64,000 nt of DNA from Anaerolineales bacterium (lineage in GTDB: Bacteria; Chloroflexota; Anaerolineae; Anaerolineales; DRMV01). Positions 16,389-24,576 of this stretch are shown one piece after another. The notes below the pieces were generated by a model. That model saw only the letters and a list, made by a program, of their open reading frames with translations. It was not told the origin of the DNA and made no database searches. A program made the position numbers and the translations under genes. The stretch is taken from positions 25,205-89,204 of the forward strand of contig JALVVL010000007.1 in the NCBI GenBank assembly GCA_027023425.1, given 5' to 3'. Position 1 is the stretch's first letter. Each line of letters begins with the position of its first letter.

Positions 16389-17151
16389 GCGGATCGTGCT
16401 GATTACCGGCGCGGCAGGCGGCATTGGCGCGGCGATGGCGCGGTGTTTTGCCGCGCGCGGCTGGCGCGTCATCGGCTGGGATAAAGCCCCCGCGCCTGCC
16501 GATTTCCCTGCGGGGGGCGTGTTTGCCCAAGTTGACCTCGCCGACCCCGCGGCTATTGAAACCGCTGCCGAGGAAGTGCGCGCCACCTTCCCTAAACTGC
16601 ACGCGCTGGTCAACAACGCCGCGCTTCAGATTGCCAAACCCCTGCTGGAAACCACGGCCGCCGAGTGGGATGCCGTGCAGGCGGTCAACCTGCGGGCGGC
16701 TTTTTTGGTGAGCAAGGCGCTGTTCCCGCTGTTGCGGGCGGCGGCGCAGGCAGGGGAAGGCGCGGCGGTGGTCAATGTCTCTTCGGTGCATGCCGTAGCC
16801 ACTTCGGCCAACATCGCTGCCTACGCCGCGAGCAAAGGTGGCTTGCTTGCCCTCACCCGCGCGATGGCAATTGAATGGGCGCCCTACGGCATCCGCGTCA
16901 ACGCCCTCCTGCCCGGCGCGGTGGATACGCCCATGCTGCGCGCCGGCTTGAGCCGCGGGCATTTGAACTCCGCCGACGTGGAGGCACAACTTGCCGAACT
17001 CGCCCGCCGCACGGTGAACGGGCGCGTCGCGCGCCCCGAAGAAATTGCCACAGCCGCTTGCTTCCTTGCCGACGAAAGCCAATCCTCGTTTATGACCGGC
17101 CAGCCGCTCATCGTTGACGGCGGCGCAACGGCGAGGTTGAGCACGGAGTGA
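16381..17151 (+). CDS. Short-chain dehydrogenase/reductase (SDR)
   Basis: This 256-residue protein is a classical SDR. The cofactor loop is TGAAGGIGAAMA (residues 10-21), followed by the NNAA motif (LVNNAALQ), the catalytic Ser region (VVNVSSVHAV) and YAASKGG with the Tyr-Lys pair. The C-terminal PEEIATAACFLADE and GQPLIVDGGA are standard. It probably uses NAD(P)H on a carbonyl or hydroxyl substrate; specificity cannot be predicted. It overlaps the ICMT-like gene by 8 bp. A heptamer repeat begins five bases after its stop. Confidence 0.93.
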   Translation: MAERIVLITGAAGGIGAAMARCFAARGWRVIGWDKAPAPADFPAGGVFAQVDLADPAAIETAAEEVRATFPKLHALVNNAALQIAKPLLETTAAEWDAVQAVNLRAAFLVSKALFPLLRAAAQAGEGAAVVNVSSVHAVATSANIAAYAASKGGLLALTRAMAIEWAPYGIRVNALLPGAVDTPMLRAGLSRGHLNSADVEAQLAELARRTVNGRVARPEEIATAACFLADESQSSFMTGQPLIVDGGATARLSTE

Positions 17152-17155
17152 GAAA

Positions 17156-17211
17156 TTGCGAGTTGCGAGTTGCGAATTGCGAATAGCGAGTTGCGAATTG
17201 CGAATTGCGAT
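17156..17211. repeat. Heptamer tandem repeat TTGCGAR, 8 units
   Basis: Eight consecutive 7-bp units occupy 56 bp between the SDR and DUF115-like genes: TTGCGAG twice, TTGCGAA twice, TAGCGAG, TTGCGAA twice and TTGCGAT. Only the fifth unit departs at an inner position. The period is exact throughout. Confidence 0.93.
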
Positions 17212-17265
17212 TTAGGATTTGCGGCTCACTTGACACCGGAACACCTGCCACTGGAGCACTTCCCC

Positions 17266-18033
17266 ATGCTATCCCTTCTCCGCCGAGCATACCAAACCGC
17301 CCAATGGCTTCCGCAATGGCCTGCGGCGGCGTTTCACCCGTGGCGGCTTGAAAGCAAGCGCCGCCTTGCCGCGCTGCGCGATGTCCACCGCGGGCAGCGT
17401 TGCTTCGTCATCGGCAACGGCCCCAGCCTGCGCCGCACCGACGTCTCCAAACTGCGGAACGAAATCACCTTTGGCATGAACCGCGTTTACCTTGCCTTCC
17501 CCGAATGGGGCTTCCGCACGACCTATTTGGTTTCGGTAAACGATTTGGTGATTGAGCAATGCGCCGAGGATTTCCGCAAACTCGCAATGCCTAAGTTTTT
17601 TACGTGGCGCGCCCGCCGCTGGCTGACGCTTGACGAGTACACCACTTTCCTTTTTACAACCTACATGGCGCCCAAATTCGCCACCGATGCCCGCGGCCGC
17701 CTGTGGGAAGGCGCGACTGTCACCTATGTCAGCCTGCAACTTGCCTACCACATGGGCTGCGAGGAGGTCGTCCTCATTGGCGTTGATCACAACTTCGCCA
17801 CCCGCGGCGAGCCGAACAAAACGGTGGTCTCTGAAGGCGATGACCCCAACCACTTCCACCCCGGCTACTTCGGCAAGGGCTTCCGCTGGCAATTGCCCGA
17901 TTTGGAGACTTCGGAATTGGCTTATCGGATGGCGCGCGCGGCCTACGAGCGCGCCGGACGCCGCATTTTGGATGCCACCATCGGTGGTAAACTCACGGTT
18001 TTCCCCAAAGTGGATTACGAGAGCCTGTTCTGA
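17266..18033 (+). CDS. DUF115/MptE-like (6-hydroxymethylpterin pyrophosphokinase-like) protein
   Basis: This 255-residue protein carries a DUF115-like core. Its marks are CFVIGNGPSLRRTDVSKL near residue 46, TFGMNRVYLAFPEWGF, YLVSVNDLVIEQC, a Gly-rich helix region VTYVSLQLAYHMGCEEVVLIGVDH and a downstream FHPGYFGKGFRW. This pattern occurs in archaeal MptE, in flagellin glycosylation (Maf) relatives and in glycan-biosynthesis proteins. I favour a glycan or surface-sugar role, without proof. I chose the ATG at 17266 after GGAG at 17253; the upstream reading frame is only repeat. The stop overlaps the next ATG by one base. Confidence 0.72.
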   Translation: MLSLLRRAYQTAQWLPQWPAAAFHPWRLESKRRLAALRDVHRGQRCFVIGNGPSLRRTDVSKLRNEITFGMNRVYLAFPEWGFRTTYLVSVNDLVIEQCAEDFRKLAMPKFFTWRARRWLTLDEYTTFLFTTYMAPKFATDARGRLWEGATVTYVSLQLAYHMGCEEVVLIGVDHNFATRGEPNKTVVSEGDDPNHFHPGYFGKGFRWQLPDLETSELAYRMARAAYERAGRRILDATIGGKLTVFPKVDYESLF

Positions 18034-18782
18034 TGCCCGCTTTGAAACTTGAAACCCTTCGGCGGGAGGCGCAAGCACTGGCGGCGCTGGCAGAAGACCC
18101 CGCCGCTTTTGTTTCCCGTTGGCAGGAAATGGGGGAGGAATACGCCGACCGCACCCGCCGCGCCGGTCAGGCTGTCAAGCGCCCCACTCTGCCGGTGCTC
18201 CATTTGCCCAAGGCCTTGATGAATGCTGTTGAGCAGGCGGTCCGCGCCCGCCTTGCCTACGCCCCTGAACATGCCCTTCCGCTTGCCGATGCGCTTTGGG
18301 AGCGTGAGGATTGGGAATCGCGCCTGCTGGCGGCTAAAATTTTGGGCTTTGCGCCGCCCCAAGCCGCCGACGAGGTCTTTGAGCGCCTGTGGCGCTGGGC
18401 AGAAACGGCAGCGACGCCCGAACTGCGCGAGGCGGTGATAAACCACGGCAGCGCTCGCCTCGCCGCCGAAGCCCCCACCGCCTACCTCAACGCTCTTTTG
18501 CCCCACCTGCGCAACCGCGAAACGGCGGCGCTGGCATTGCAGGCGTTGTTGCCTTTGCTCAATTCGCCGCGCTTTGTCAGCACCCCGCCGGTGTTTGATG
18601 CGCTTTTGCCGCTGATAACCCCTCCCCCGCCCGAACTCCGTCCCGAATTGGCGGCCGTGCTGCGCGCCCTTGCCCGCCGCTGGCCGCGGGAAACCGCCCC
18701 ATTCCTGCAAACTGCGCTCAGCCTTGCCCCCGGCCCTCAACTGGACTGGCTGGTGCGGCGGGTGGAAAAATTGCTCAACTAA
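18033..18782 (+). CDS. Helical-repeat protein, possibly AlkD-like
   Basis: This 249-residue protein is almost entirely helical, with HEAT-like pairs such as WEREDWESRLLAAKILGFA, LRNRETAALALQALLPLL and LRPELAAVLRALARRW. The WExxxWESRLLA and NHGSARLAA stretches resemble DNA alkylation repair (AlkD-type) HEAT proteins, but I cannot confirm catalytic residues. It is packed between the DUF115-like and GNAT genes with one-base overlaps on each side (TGATG, TAATG), so the three are one operon. A plain HEAT scaffold is the alternative. Confidence 0.55.
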   Translation: MPALKLETLRREAQALAALAEDPAAFVSRWQEMGEEYADRTRRAGQAVKRPTLPVLHLPKALMNAVEQAVRARLAYAPEHALPLADALWEREDWESRLLAAKILGFAPPQAADEVFERLWRWAETAATPELREAVINHGSARLAAEAPTAYLNALLPHLRNRETAALALQALLPLLNSPRFVSTPPVFDALLPLITPPPPELRPELAAVLRALARRWPRETAPFLQTALSLAPGPQLDWLVRRVEKLLN

Positions 18783-19777
18783 TGACGCTTCAATCTGTGG
18801 AAATCGCCCCTCCAATTTCCGTTGGCACAATCCGCCCGATAGACATCACCCGCGACCTTGCCCCGCTTGCCGACCTACTTCACGAGGCTTTCAAGGGGTA
18901 TATTGACGCCGATGGTGTGCGCTCACTTCGCCAAATGCGGCGGATGGCGCGCAACCGTCGCGCCCAGCGGCAGATCCTCGCGCGCGGCGAGATGCCCGGC
19001 ATGCCCTACTACGGCTATGTTTACGAAGTGGACGGGCGACTGGTGGGCAACGTGACCTTGGTTCCCATCAGGCACAAGGGGCAAAGGCTGTATCTGGTGG
19101 TGAACGTGGCGGTGGCTCCGGCTTACCGCAGGCGGGGGATTGCGCGCGCCCTGATGCTCCGCGCCGAGCAACACGCCCGTCGGCGCCGTGCTCAGGCGCT
19201 GTGGCTTCAGGTGGATGAGAACAACGAAGCGGCGGTGAGGCTTTATGAAGGCTTGGGTTTTGAAAAGCACAGTGTTGTGACGCTGTGGCGCAGTGGTGAA
19301 GTCCCCGCAGATGCGCCCATTGCCGTGCCCTCGCCGGAGGTGCGAGTGCGGAAAAGGCTGACGCCGCGCCCGCTGTGGGATTTGGAGCGCGCGTGGTTCA
19401 CCGAAGCCTACCCGCCGGAACTCGGCTGGCATCATCTCTTGCCTTCGTGGGAACTGCTTGCGCCGACGGCGTTGGGGCTTTGGCAGCGGCTGAAAAGCGG
19501 CGTTTGGGCTTTGCACTGGCGCGCTCTCCGCGGCAATGAACTGGTCGGCGCGGTGGCTCTTTTACCCCGCTCCTATGCCGTGAGCGACGAGGTGGCACTG
19601 GCTTTGCCCGCCGACCCCGCGCCTGCCGAAGTCGCGGCTCTGCTCCAGCCAATTTTGCGCCGCAAGAAGCCCATCCGTGCTGAATACCCCCGCGGCCGCG
19701 CCGCCAAAGCCCTTCGCTCTGCCGGCCTTTGGCCTGCGCGTTACCTCCGCTGGATGGTGAAAAAGATTTCGGCGTAG
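18782..19777 (+). CDS. GNAT-family N-acetyltransferase
   Basis: This 331-residue protein has an N-terminal GNAT domain. Motif A, which binds acetyl-CoA, is VAVAPAYRRRGIARALMLRA near 100-120, followed by motif B-like EAAVRLYEGLGFEKH near 155. The C-terminal half (about 180-331) is a second, poorly conserved region that may be a degenerate GNAT repeat, as in tandem-domain family members. The acceptor is unknown. It is translationally coupled to the HEAT-like gene and ends the operon; a cluster of palindromes follows. Confidence 0.85.
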   Translation: MTLQSVEIAPPISVGTIRPIDITRDLAPLADLLHEAFKGYIDADGVRSLRQMRRMARNRRAQRQILARGEMPGMPYYGYVYEVDGRLVGNVTLVPIRHKGQRLYLVVNVAVAPAYRRRGIARALMLRAEQHARRRRAQALWLQVDENNEAAVRLYEGLGFEKHSVVTLWRSGEVPADAPIAVPSPEVRVRKRLTPRPLWDLERAWFTEAYPPELGWHHLLPSWELLAPTALGLWQRLKSGVWALHWRALRGNELVGAVALLPRSYAVSDEVALALPADPAPAEVAALLQPILRRKKPIRAEYPRGRAAKALRSAGLWPARYLRWMVKKISA

Positions 19778-19828
19778 CAGATTGTTCTTGTGAAACTTTG
19801 GTAGGAGTTACGCAGTTCTCCTGCTTCA

Positions 19829-20191
19829 TGTCACCGCGAGGCGGTCGTAGACCGCCGAAGCGGTTTCCCCTATCATCTGTGGGTTCATGGGCGGACAGGG
19901 GTTTATCAAACCCCTGTCCTACCACCTCCAAAGGCGGAACAAGCGAAACGTTGCACTTTTAGCGCCGAAAAAGTAATTTGGCAAAGTGAGGCGGCCGCCC
20001 GAATTTTCCAATCTTATCGCTAATACTTGCTTTCTCGGAGGATGTTCTTATTGGAATGCGGCGACAAGTCACCGCTTTCCAAAGCGGTGCCGAGGCACCG
20101 CACTCCAAAAAATGGTGTTTTCAGGGGCTGGTGTCCGCCCCTGAACATCTGTGGGGGATGGCTTCGCCGCCTACGGCGGCTCGCCATGACA
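19829..20191. repeat. REP-like palindrome cluster bounded by two inverted units
   Basis: A REP-like unit (TGTCACCGCGAG, GC hairpin, CGAAGCGGTTTCCCC) lies at 19829-19870. An inverted unit (ends in CCATGACA) lies at 20153-20191. Between them are a perfect 12-bp stem at 19893-19919 (GGACAGGGGTTT, loop ATC), a palindrome bounded by TTGGAATGCGG and CCGCACTCCAA at 20051-20108, and an 8-bp stem at 20120-20145. No gene is visible in the whole 19778-20247 gap. Confidence 0.75.
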
Positions 20192-20247
20192 TGAAAACGA
20201 GCGTTTCTACGAGCAACTGCGTAAGTCCTATGGAAATTATTTTGCGC

Positions 20248-21144
20248 TTACCCCCTTACTCTGCTCTCTTTCTCCACCGTTGGATTCCAGTTCATGTAGG
20301 TTGTCAAATTGCGGTAGAAGTAGCCCCGCTCTTGGAAGCGCACGAATTTTAGTGAGGATTTGTTAGCGCGCACGTGGATGCGGTCATCGGTTTGGAGTTC
20401 CACCGGCTCATGGCCGTCCACGCTGACAACCGCTTCGTGCTGGACGCGCACGGTGAGCACCACCTCGCTGCCTTCGGAAAGGACGACCGCGCGGTCAACC
20501 GACAAATGCGGCGCCACTGGCACGAGCAAAATGTTGCGCAACTCCGGCGGCAAAATTGGCCCGCCTGCGGCAAGGGCGTATGCGGTTGAGCCGGTCGGCG
20601 TTGCGGCAATAAGCCCATCCGCCACGTAGCGCGCCAGCAACAAATCATCCACGTGCGCGGTAACTTGAATTGGGCGCATGAGGCGGCCGCGACTCACGAC
20701 AACCTCGTTCACCACATCCCACCGGTGGAGCACGTCGTCGCCGCGGCAGAGGTGCGCTTCCAACATCATGCGCTCCTCAATCCAAGCCTCGCCCAGCAGC
20801 AGGCGGCGCAAGGCATTTTCCCAATCGCGGCGCTCAACCTCAATCAGAAAGCCGAAATGCCCCATGTTGATCCCCAAAATTGGGACGCCAACATGGGCGC
20901 ATAGGTGGCCGGCGCGCAGCATAGTGCCATCACCGCCAAGGGCGATCAGCAAATCTGCTTGCTTTTCTTGCACCCGCCGCCGCAGTTCCTCGGAATAGAG
21001 ATAATCGGCAAAAGCCTCAATGCCGTGCCTATGCAGGAACTCGGCTATGCGCTGTGCCTCGGCGAACGCTTCGGGCACTTGGGGGTGTGCGGCAATCACA
21101 ATTTGCCTAAACGAATTGCGAGGAAAGGGGGTGGATGAGTCCAT
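20248..21144 (-). CDS. nadK: NAD kinase
   Basis: This 298-residue protein is an ATP-dependent NAD kinase, which makes NADP in the cytoplasm. The GGDGT motif is in LLIALGGDGTMLRAG near residue 75. It is followed by ILGINMGHFGFLIEV and the Gly-rich ATPTGSTAYALAAGGPI near 180, plus VSVDGHEPVEL near the end. All key motifs are intact. It is a single gene on the minus strand, divergent from the DegV pair (113-bp gap). The upstream region on its own strand shows no obvious ribosome site for the ATG, so a slightly later start is possible. Confidence 0.95.
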   Translation of the reverse strand: MDSSTPFPRNSFRQIVIAAHPQVPEAFAEAQRIAEFLHRHGIEAFADYLYSEELRRRVQEKQADLLIALGGDGTMLRAGHLCAHVGVPILGINMGHFGFLIEVERRDWENALRRLLLGEAWIEERMMLEAHLCRGDDVLHRWDVVNEVVVSRGRLMRPIQVTAHVDDLLLARYVADGLIAATPTGSTAYALAAGGPILPPELRNILLVPVAPHLSVDRAVVLSEGSEVVLTVRVQHEAVVSVDGHEPVELQTDDRIHVRANKSSLKFVRFQERGYFYRNLTTYMNWNPTVEKESRVRG

Positions 21145-21257
21145 TGCTGCCTACTTTGGGGTTTTGGGGTGCGGTGCACGTCGCTCGGCGCAACTTTTAC
21201 GCAACTTTTACCTTTTTGCGGGGTTTTTGGTTTCAGCCCTTTTGTGAGGAGCGTACA

Positions 21258-22121
21258 ATGGCAAACCCCGTCGCTTTGGTGACCGACAGCACTGCTTCCA
21301 TTCCGCCGGATTTGTTGGAAAAGTATAACATCCGTGTTGTGCCTTTGGTAGTGGTTTGGGGGAATGAAAGCCTTGCCGATGGTGTTGATATCCAGCCTGA
21401 CGAGTTTTACCGCCGCTTGCAGACCGCTAAAGTCATGCCCTCAACCAGCCAAGCGGCAGTCGGCTCGTTCCTGAGCGTGTACCGCGAATTGCTGGACGGA
21501 GGGCACGATGTGTTGACAGTTGTGATTTCCAGCAAACTTTCGGGCACATATCAATCGGCGGCGCAAGCACGCGAGGAACTGGGTGCGAACGGGCGGATCG
21601 CGATTGTGGATTCGCTCACCACCTCAATGGAAATGGGCTTTCACGTGCTTGAGGCGGCGCGCGCGGCCAAAAGCGGCGCTTCGTTGGAGGAGTGCCGAAG
21701 CATAGCCGAAGAGGCAAAGAAGCATACCGGCGTGGTCTTTGCTGTAGATACGCTGGAATTTTTGCACCGCGGCGGCAGAATTGGCGGCGCGAGCCGCTTT
21801 TTAGGCACGGCGTTGGGCATCAAGCCCATCTTGGAGGTGCGCGATGGCAAGGTTGAGGCGCTGGACAAGGTGCGTACCCGCCGCAGGTCGCTTGAACGCA
21901 TTGCCAACATTGTCATCAACCGCGTGGGCGACCGCCGCCCGGTCCGTTTAGCCGCAGTCCATGCCAACGCCCCCGAAGACGCCGCCTTTGTGCTGGAAAC
22001 AGCCTCTGCCTCCTTAGAGCCGGTTCAAACCCTGATTTCGCCGGTCAGTCCCGTAATCGGCACGCACACCGGCCCGGGTACCGTCGGGCTGGCTTACATG
22101 ACCGGTTCCCTCATTCCTTAG
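21258..22121 (+). CDS. DegV-family fatty-acid-binding protein (copy 1)
   Basis: This 287-residue protein is a DegV (FakB-like) protein that binds one fatty acid in a two-domain pocket. It opens with VALVTDSTASIPPDLLEKY. The conserved TSQAAVGSF, VISSKLSGTYQSA, VDSLTTSMEMGF, FLHRGGRIGGASR and final PVIGTHTGPGTVGLAY are all present. FakB proteins hand their fatty acid to the FakA kinase, which is not encoded nearby. I chose the ATG at 21258 after GAGGAG; the reading frame upstream has no such site. A closely related copy follows 48 bp downstream. Confidence 0.92.
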   Translation: MANPVALVTDSTASIPPDLLEKYNIRVVPLVVVWGNESLADGVDIQPDEFYRRLQTAKVMPSTSQAAVGSFLSVYRELLDGGHDVLTVVISSKLSGTYQSAAQAREELGANGRIAIVDSLTTSMEMGFHVLEAARAAKSGASLEECRSIAEEAKKHTGVVFAVDTLEFLHRGGRIGGASRFLGTALGIKPILEVRDGKVEALDKVRTRRRSLERIANIVINRVGDRRPVRLAAVHANAPEDAAFVLETASASLEPVQTLISPVSPVIGTHTGPGTVGLAYMTGSLIP

Positions 22122-22169
22122 TTTCCTCAATCCCTATTCCCTCAATTCCTCCACCCTCAGGAGTTTCCC

Positions 22170-23021
22170 ATGACCAAGCCAGTTGCAGTAGTTACTGACA
22201 GCACGTCCTACATTCCGCAAGAATTGCGCGAAAAATACAACATCAGCGTTGTGCCCTTGCTGGTGATATGGGATGGGGTGACTTACCGCGATGGCATTGA
22301 CATAACCCCCGAGGAGTTTTACCCGAGGCTCGCTACCAGCAAAACCCTGCCAACGAGTTCTCAGGCTTCATTGAAAGATTTTATGGACACCTTCAGCCGT
22401 TTGTTAGATGAAGGCTACGACATTCTCACGGTGGTGATTTCTTCACGAATGTCGGGCACAATCAAAGTGGCCGAACAGGCGAAGCAGGAACTCGGCGCGG
22501 ACAACATTGAAATTGTAGATTCACTTTCCACGGCGATGCAATTGGGTTTTCAAACGCTGACGGGGGCGCGCGCCGCGGCCGATGGTGCTTCTCTGGCCGA
22601 GGCCAAGGCTCTGGTGGAAAAGGCGCGGGAAAACAGCGGCTTTTTGCTCACCGTGAAAACGCTGGAATTTCTGCACCGCGGCGGCAGAATTGGCGGCGCG
22701 AGCCGTTGGTTCGGCACAGCACTTGGCATCAAGCCCATCTTGGAGGTGCGCGATGGGCGGGTTGAGCCACTGGAAAAAGTGCGCACCCAGCGGCGCGCCC
22801 TCAGGCGCATGATTGAAATTGCTGTAGAGCGCACGCGCGGCCGCCACCCTATCCACTTGGCAATAGGTCACATCAACGCTGAGGAAAAGGCGCGAGAAGT
22901 GATGGAGCAAATTACCCCCATGCTTGAGCCTGAGGAGGTGCTGTTCACCACCGTAAGCCCTGTGGTCGGCACCCACGTTGGGCCCGGAGGAATAGGCATT
23001 GCCTACATGACCGGAATTTGA
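22170..23021 (+). CDS. DegV-family fatty-acid-binding protein (copy 2)
   Basis: This 283-residue protein is a second DegV/FakB-type lipid carrier with the same motifs as its neighbour: AVVTDSTSYIPQELREKY, TSSQASLKDF, VISSRMSGTIKVA, LEFLHRGGRIGGASRWFG and PVVGTHVGPGGIGIAY. The central LEFLHRGGRIGGASR block is identical in both copies down to most bases. This suggests tandem duplication with divergence elsewhere, perhaps giving different fatty-acid preferences. A GGAG site precedes the ATG. A clear terminator lies about 20 bp after the stop. Confidence 0.92.
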   Translation: MTKPVAVVTDSTSYIPQELREKYNISVVPLLVIWDGVTYRDGIDITPEEFYPRLATSKTLPTSSQASLKDFMDTFSRLLDEGYDILTVVISSRMSGTIKVAEQAKQELGADNIEIVDSLSTAMQLGFQTLTGARAAADGASLAEAKALVEKARENSGFLLTVKTLEFLHRGGRIGGASRWFGTALGIKPILEVRDGRVEPLEKVRTQRRALRRMIEIAVERTRGRHPIHLAIGHINAEEKAREVMEQITPMLEPEEVLFTTVSPVVGTHVGPGGIGIAYMTGI

Positions 23022-23040
23022 GAGCGCTGAAGGTTTGTGG

Positions 23041-23070
23041 AAGGCCGCCGACAACCTCGGCGGCCTTTTT
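23041..23070 (+). terminator. Rho-independent terminator after the degV pair
   Basis: AAGGCCGCCGA (23041-23051) pairs with TCGGCGGCCTT (23057-23067) around a CAACC loop, and the T-run TTTTT (23066-23070) forms the tail. It sits 20 bp after the degV stop. Confidence 0.9.
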
Positions 23071-23250
23071 GCGCCGTTGAGCGGGTTTTGTATCGTATGC
23101 CGGCGCGGCTCTGATATTCTGCTAACATTTTGCTAATGAAATTATTGCATTGATGCTTCATAATGAAGCACCGCAAAAAGCCCGTGCGGAAAATCTTGGG
23201 CAAGCGGTTACCAACTCATGTTACGCACTTTAGCATCAACACATATGAGC

Positions 23251-23352
23251 GCCCTCACCTTACCCCCGCTGCGCGCCCCCTTTCCTCTCCCACCGGGAGA
23301 GGAAAGGGGGCTGAGCCGCCGCGAAGCAAGGCTCTGGGGGATAGGTGAGGGC
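23251..23352. repeat. 102-bp long inverted repeat (GCCCTCACC ends)
   Basis: The ends GCCCTCACCT and AGGTGAGGGC pair. So do CCCCCTTTCCTCTCCC and GGGAGAGGAAAGGGGG around an ACC(G) loop, with a short unequal internal segment rich in CGAAGC. It is a cruciform-type non-coding element in the gap between degV and the next gene. Confidence 0.85.
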
Positions 23353-23715
23353 GAAAAGGCCAAATGTGTACCGGTTTCATAGGGCGAAATTGTTGGCCGT
23401 TAATGCATTCTCAAACAAGATTTTGGTCATTACGGAAGGCGCCATCCGCCCTCTTTGTGGCAAGATCTCACCCATCCCCCGCTGAGCCTCGCTGACGCTC
23501 GGCTCATCTGCCCCCTTCCCTCCCTTACCAAGGGAGGGAAGGGGGCGGCTACGGCGGGCTGAGCGGAAGCGAGGCCTCGCCGTAGCGGGGGTAGGGAGAG
23601 ATTAAGCCATACGACTGGGCATTGCCGAAGAGCCTAAACCCAACATCTGGGTTGATTATGCATTAACCATCCGTGCGTAACGCAAGTTACTAATTCAGAC
23701 TTTCAGGAGGCAATA
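23353..23715. repeat. Repeat-bearing intergenic region with 16-bp perfect stem
   Basis: Near 23466-23612 lies a second long palindrome. Its core is CCCCCTTCCCTCCCTT (23511-23526) and its exact complement (23530-23545) around a 3-base loop, with flanks rich in GCTGAGC and CTCGCC words. The rest (23353-23465 and 23613-23700) is unique AT-richer sequence in which I recognise nothing. An AGGAGG site at the end serves the next gene. Confidence 0.75.
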
Positions 23716-24441
23716 ATGGGCAAGAAGAAAAAACTCAGCGCCGAGGAACTCAAGCGCAGACATCAGCGCATGTTGAACACCTTTGTGCGCGAACAGTGGG
23801 GCGAAATCCCCGCTGAAATTGAGGTGAAACTCAAAAGTTTGAAGGCGTGGGGCTTTGACCTGCTCGCCGGTTTGCGCGGCGGTCAGCAGGCGGTTTTTGT
23901 AGCCCCAAGTGAAGATAAGCGCGCCGTTGGCGACACTTACGAATCCCAAGGCGAAGAATTTGTAGTTCAAGAGGTTTGGAACGAACTCAAGAAGGGAGCG
24001 CGCATCCTCATCCGTGTTGGGCTGGAAGAGCGCCGCGGTGTTATCCGCGCCTACTACCTCTCGCCCTTTGGCGAAGAAACCCTGCTTTTCACCCTCCCCG
24101 CCGCGGAATTGCTGTTGGCCTATTTCAAAAAGCGCGGCTATGGTAAACTGCTTGAGGCGTTTCACTCCAGCGGCCTGACCACCGAATTCATCCAAAAGCG
24201 CGGTGATCAGGGCAAGGCCTACGACTTTGACCACCTTCCGCCCAAAATGCGCCGCGCCTTGCGAGAAGGCCGCGACCTCATCCGCAAATTCACCGGCGTT
24301 GGCCGCTTCACGTTGGTGTATTTCGGAAAGAACAAAGACGGCGACGACCGCTACGCCGTGACTTGGCTTTTGCCAACCATCCACTTGTTCAATGTTGAAG
24401 TTGCAGAGCGGCTGGAAAAACTGCTCGCCGCTTTGGACTAA
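23716..24441 (+). CDS. Conserved-looking protein of unknown function
   Basis: I do not recognise this 241-residue protein. It starts with a Lys-rich, helical N-terminus (MGKKKKLSAEELKRRHQRML). A mixed alpha/beta region follows, with FVAPSEDKRAVGDTYESQGEEF and ARILIRVGLEERRGVIRAYYLS. Near 190 comes a charged helix (LPPKMRRALREGRDLIRKF) and near the end a strand-rich piece (FTLVYFGKNKDGDDRYAVTW). No signal peptide or membrane segment is seen. AGGAGGCAATA directly before the ATG is a strong ribosome site, and codon use looks like its neighbours. A REP-like pair separates it from the DUF505-like gene. Confidence 0.65.
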   Translation: MGKKKKLSAEELKRRHQRMLNTFVREQWGEIPAEIEVKLKSLKAWGFDLLAGLRGGQQAVFVAPSEDKRAVGDTYESQGEEFVVQEVWNELKKGARILIRVGLEERRGVIRAYYLSPFGEETLLFTLPAAELLLAYFKKRGYGKLLEAFHSSGLTTEFIQKRGDQGKAYDFDHLPPKMRRALREGRDLIRKFTGVGRFTLVYFGKNKDGDDRYAVTWLLPTIHLFNVEVAERLEKLLAALD

Positions 24442-24452
24442 GACTCGCATGA

Positions 24453-24538
24453 TGTCATTGCGAGCCCCGAAGGGGCGAAGCAATCCCCTTTTTGGGTACA
24501 GGAGCCTGCTTCGGCGGCTATGCCGCCTCGCAGTGACA
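24453..24538. repeat. REP-like inverted pair
   Basis: A left unit (TGTCATTGCGAG, CCCCGAAGGGG hairpin, CGAAGCAATCCCC) is followed by an inverted unit whose reverse complement is TGTCACTGCGAG, GC hairpin with CATAG core, CGAAGCAGGCTCC. The two face each other in a BIME-like arrangement between the 241-residue protein gene and the DUF505-like gene. Confidence 0.85.
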
Positions 24539-24576
24539 CGTTTATGAAGAATCTAAGCCACACAAGGAGGTGAACG

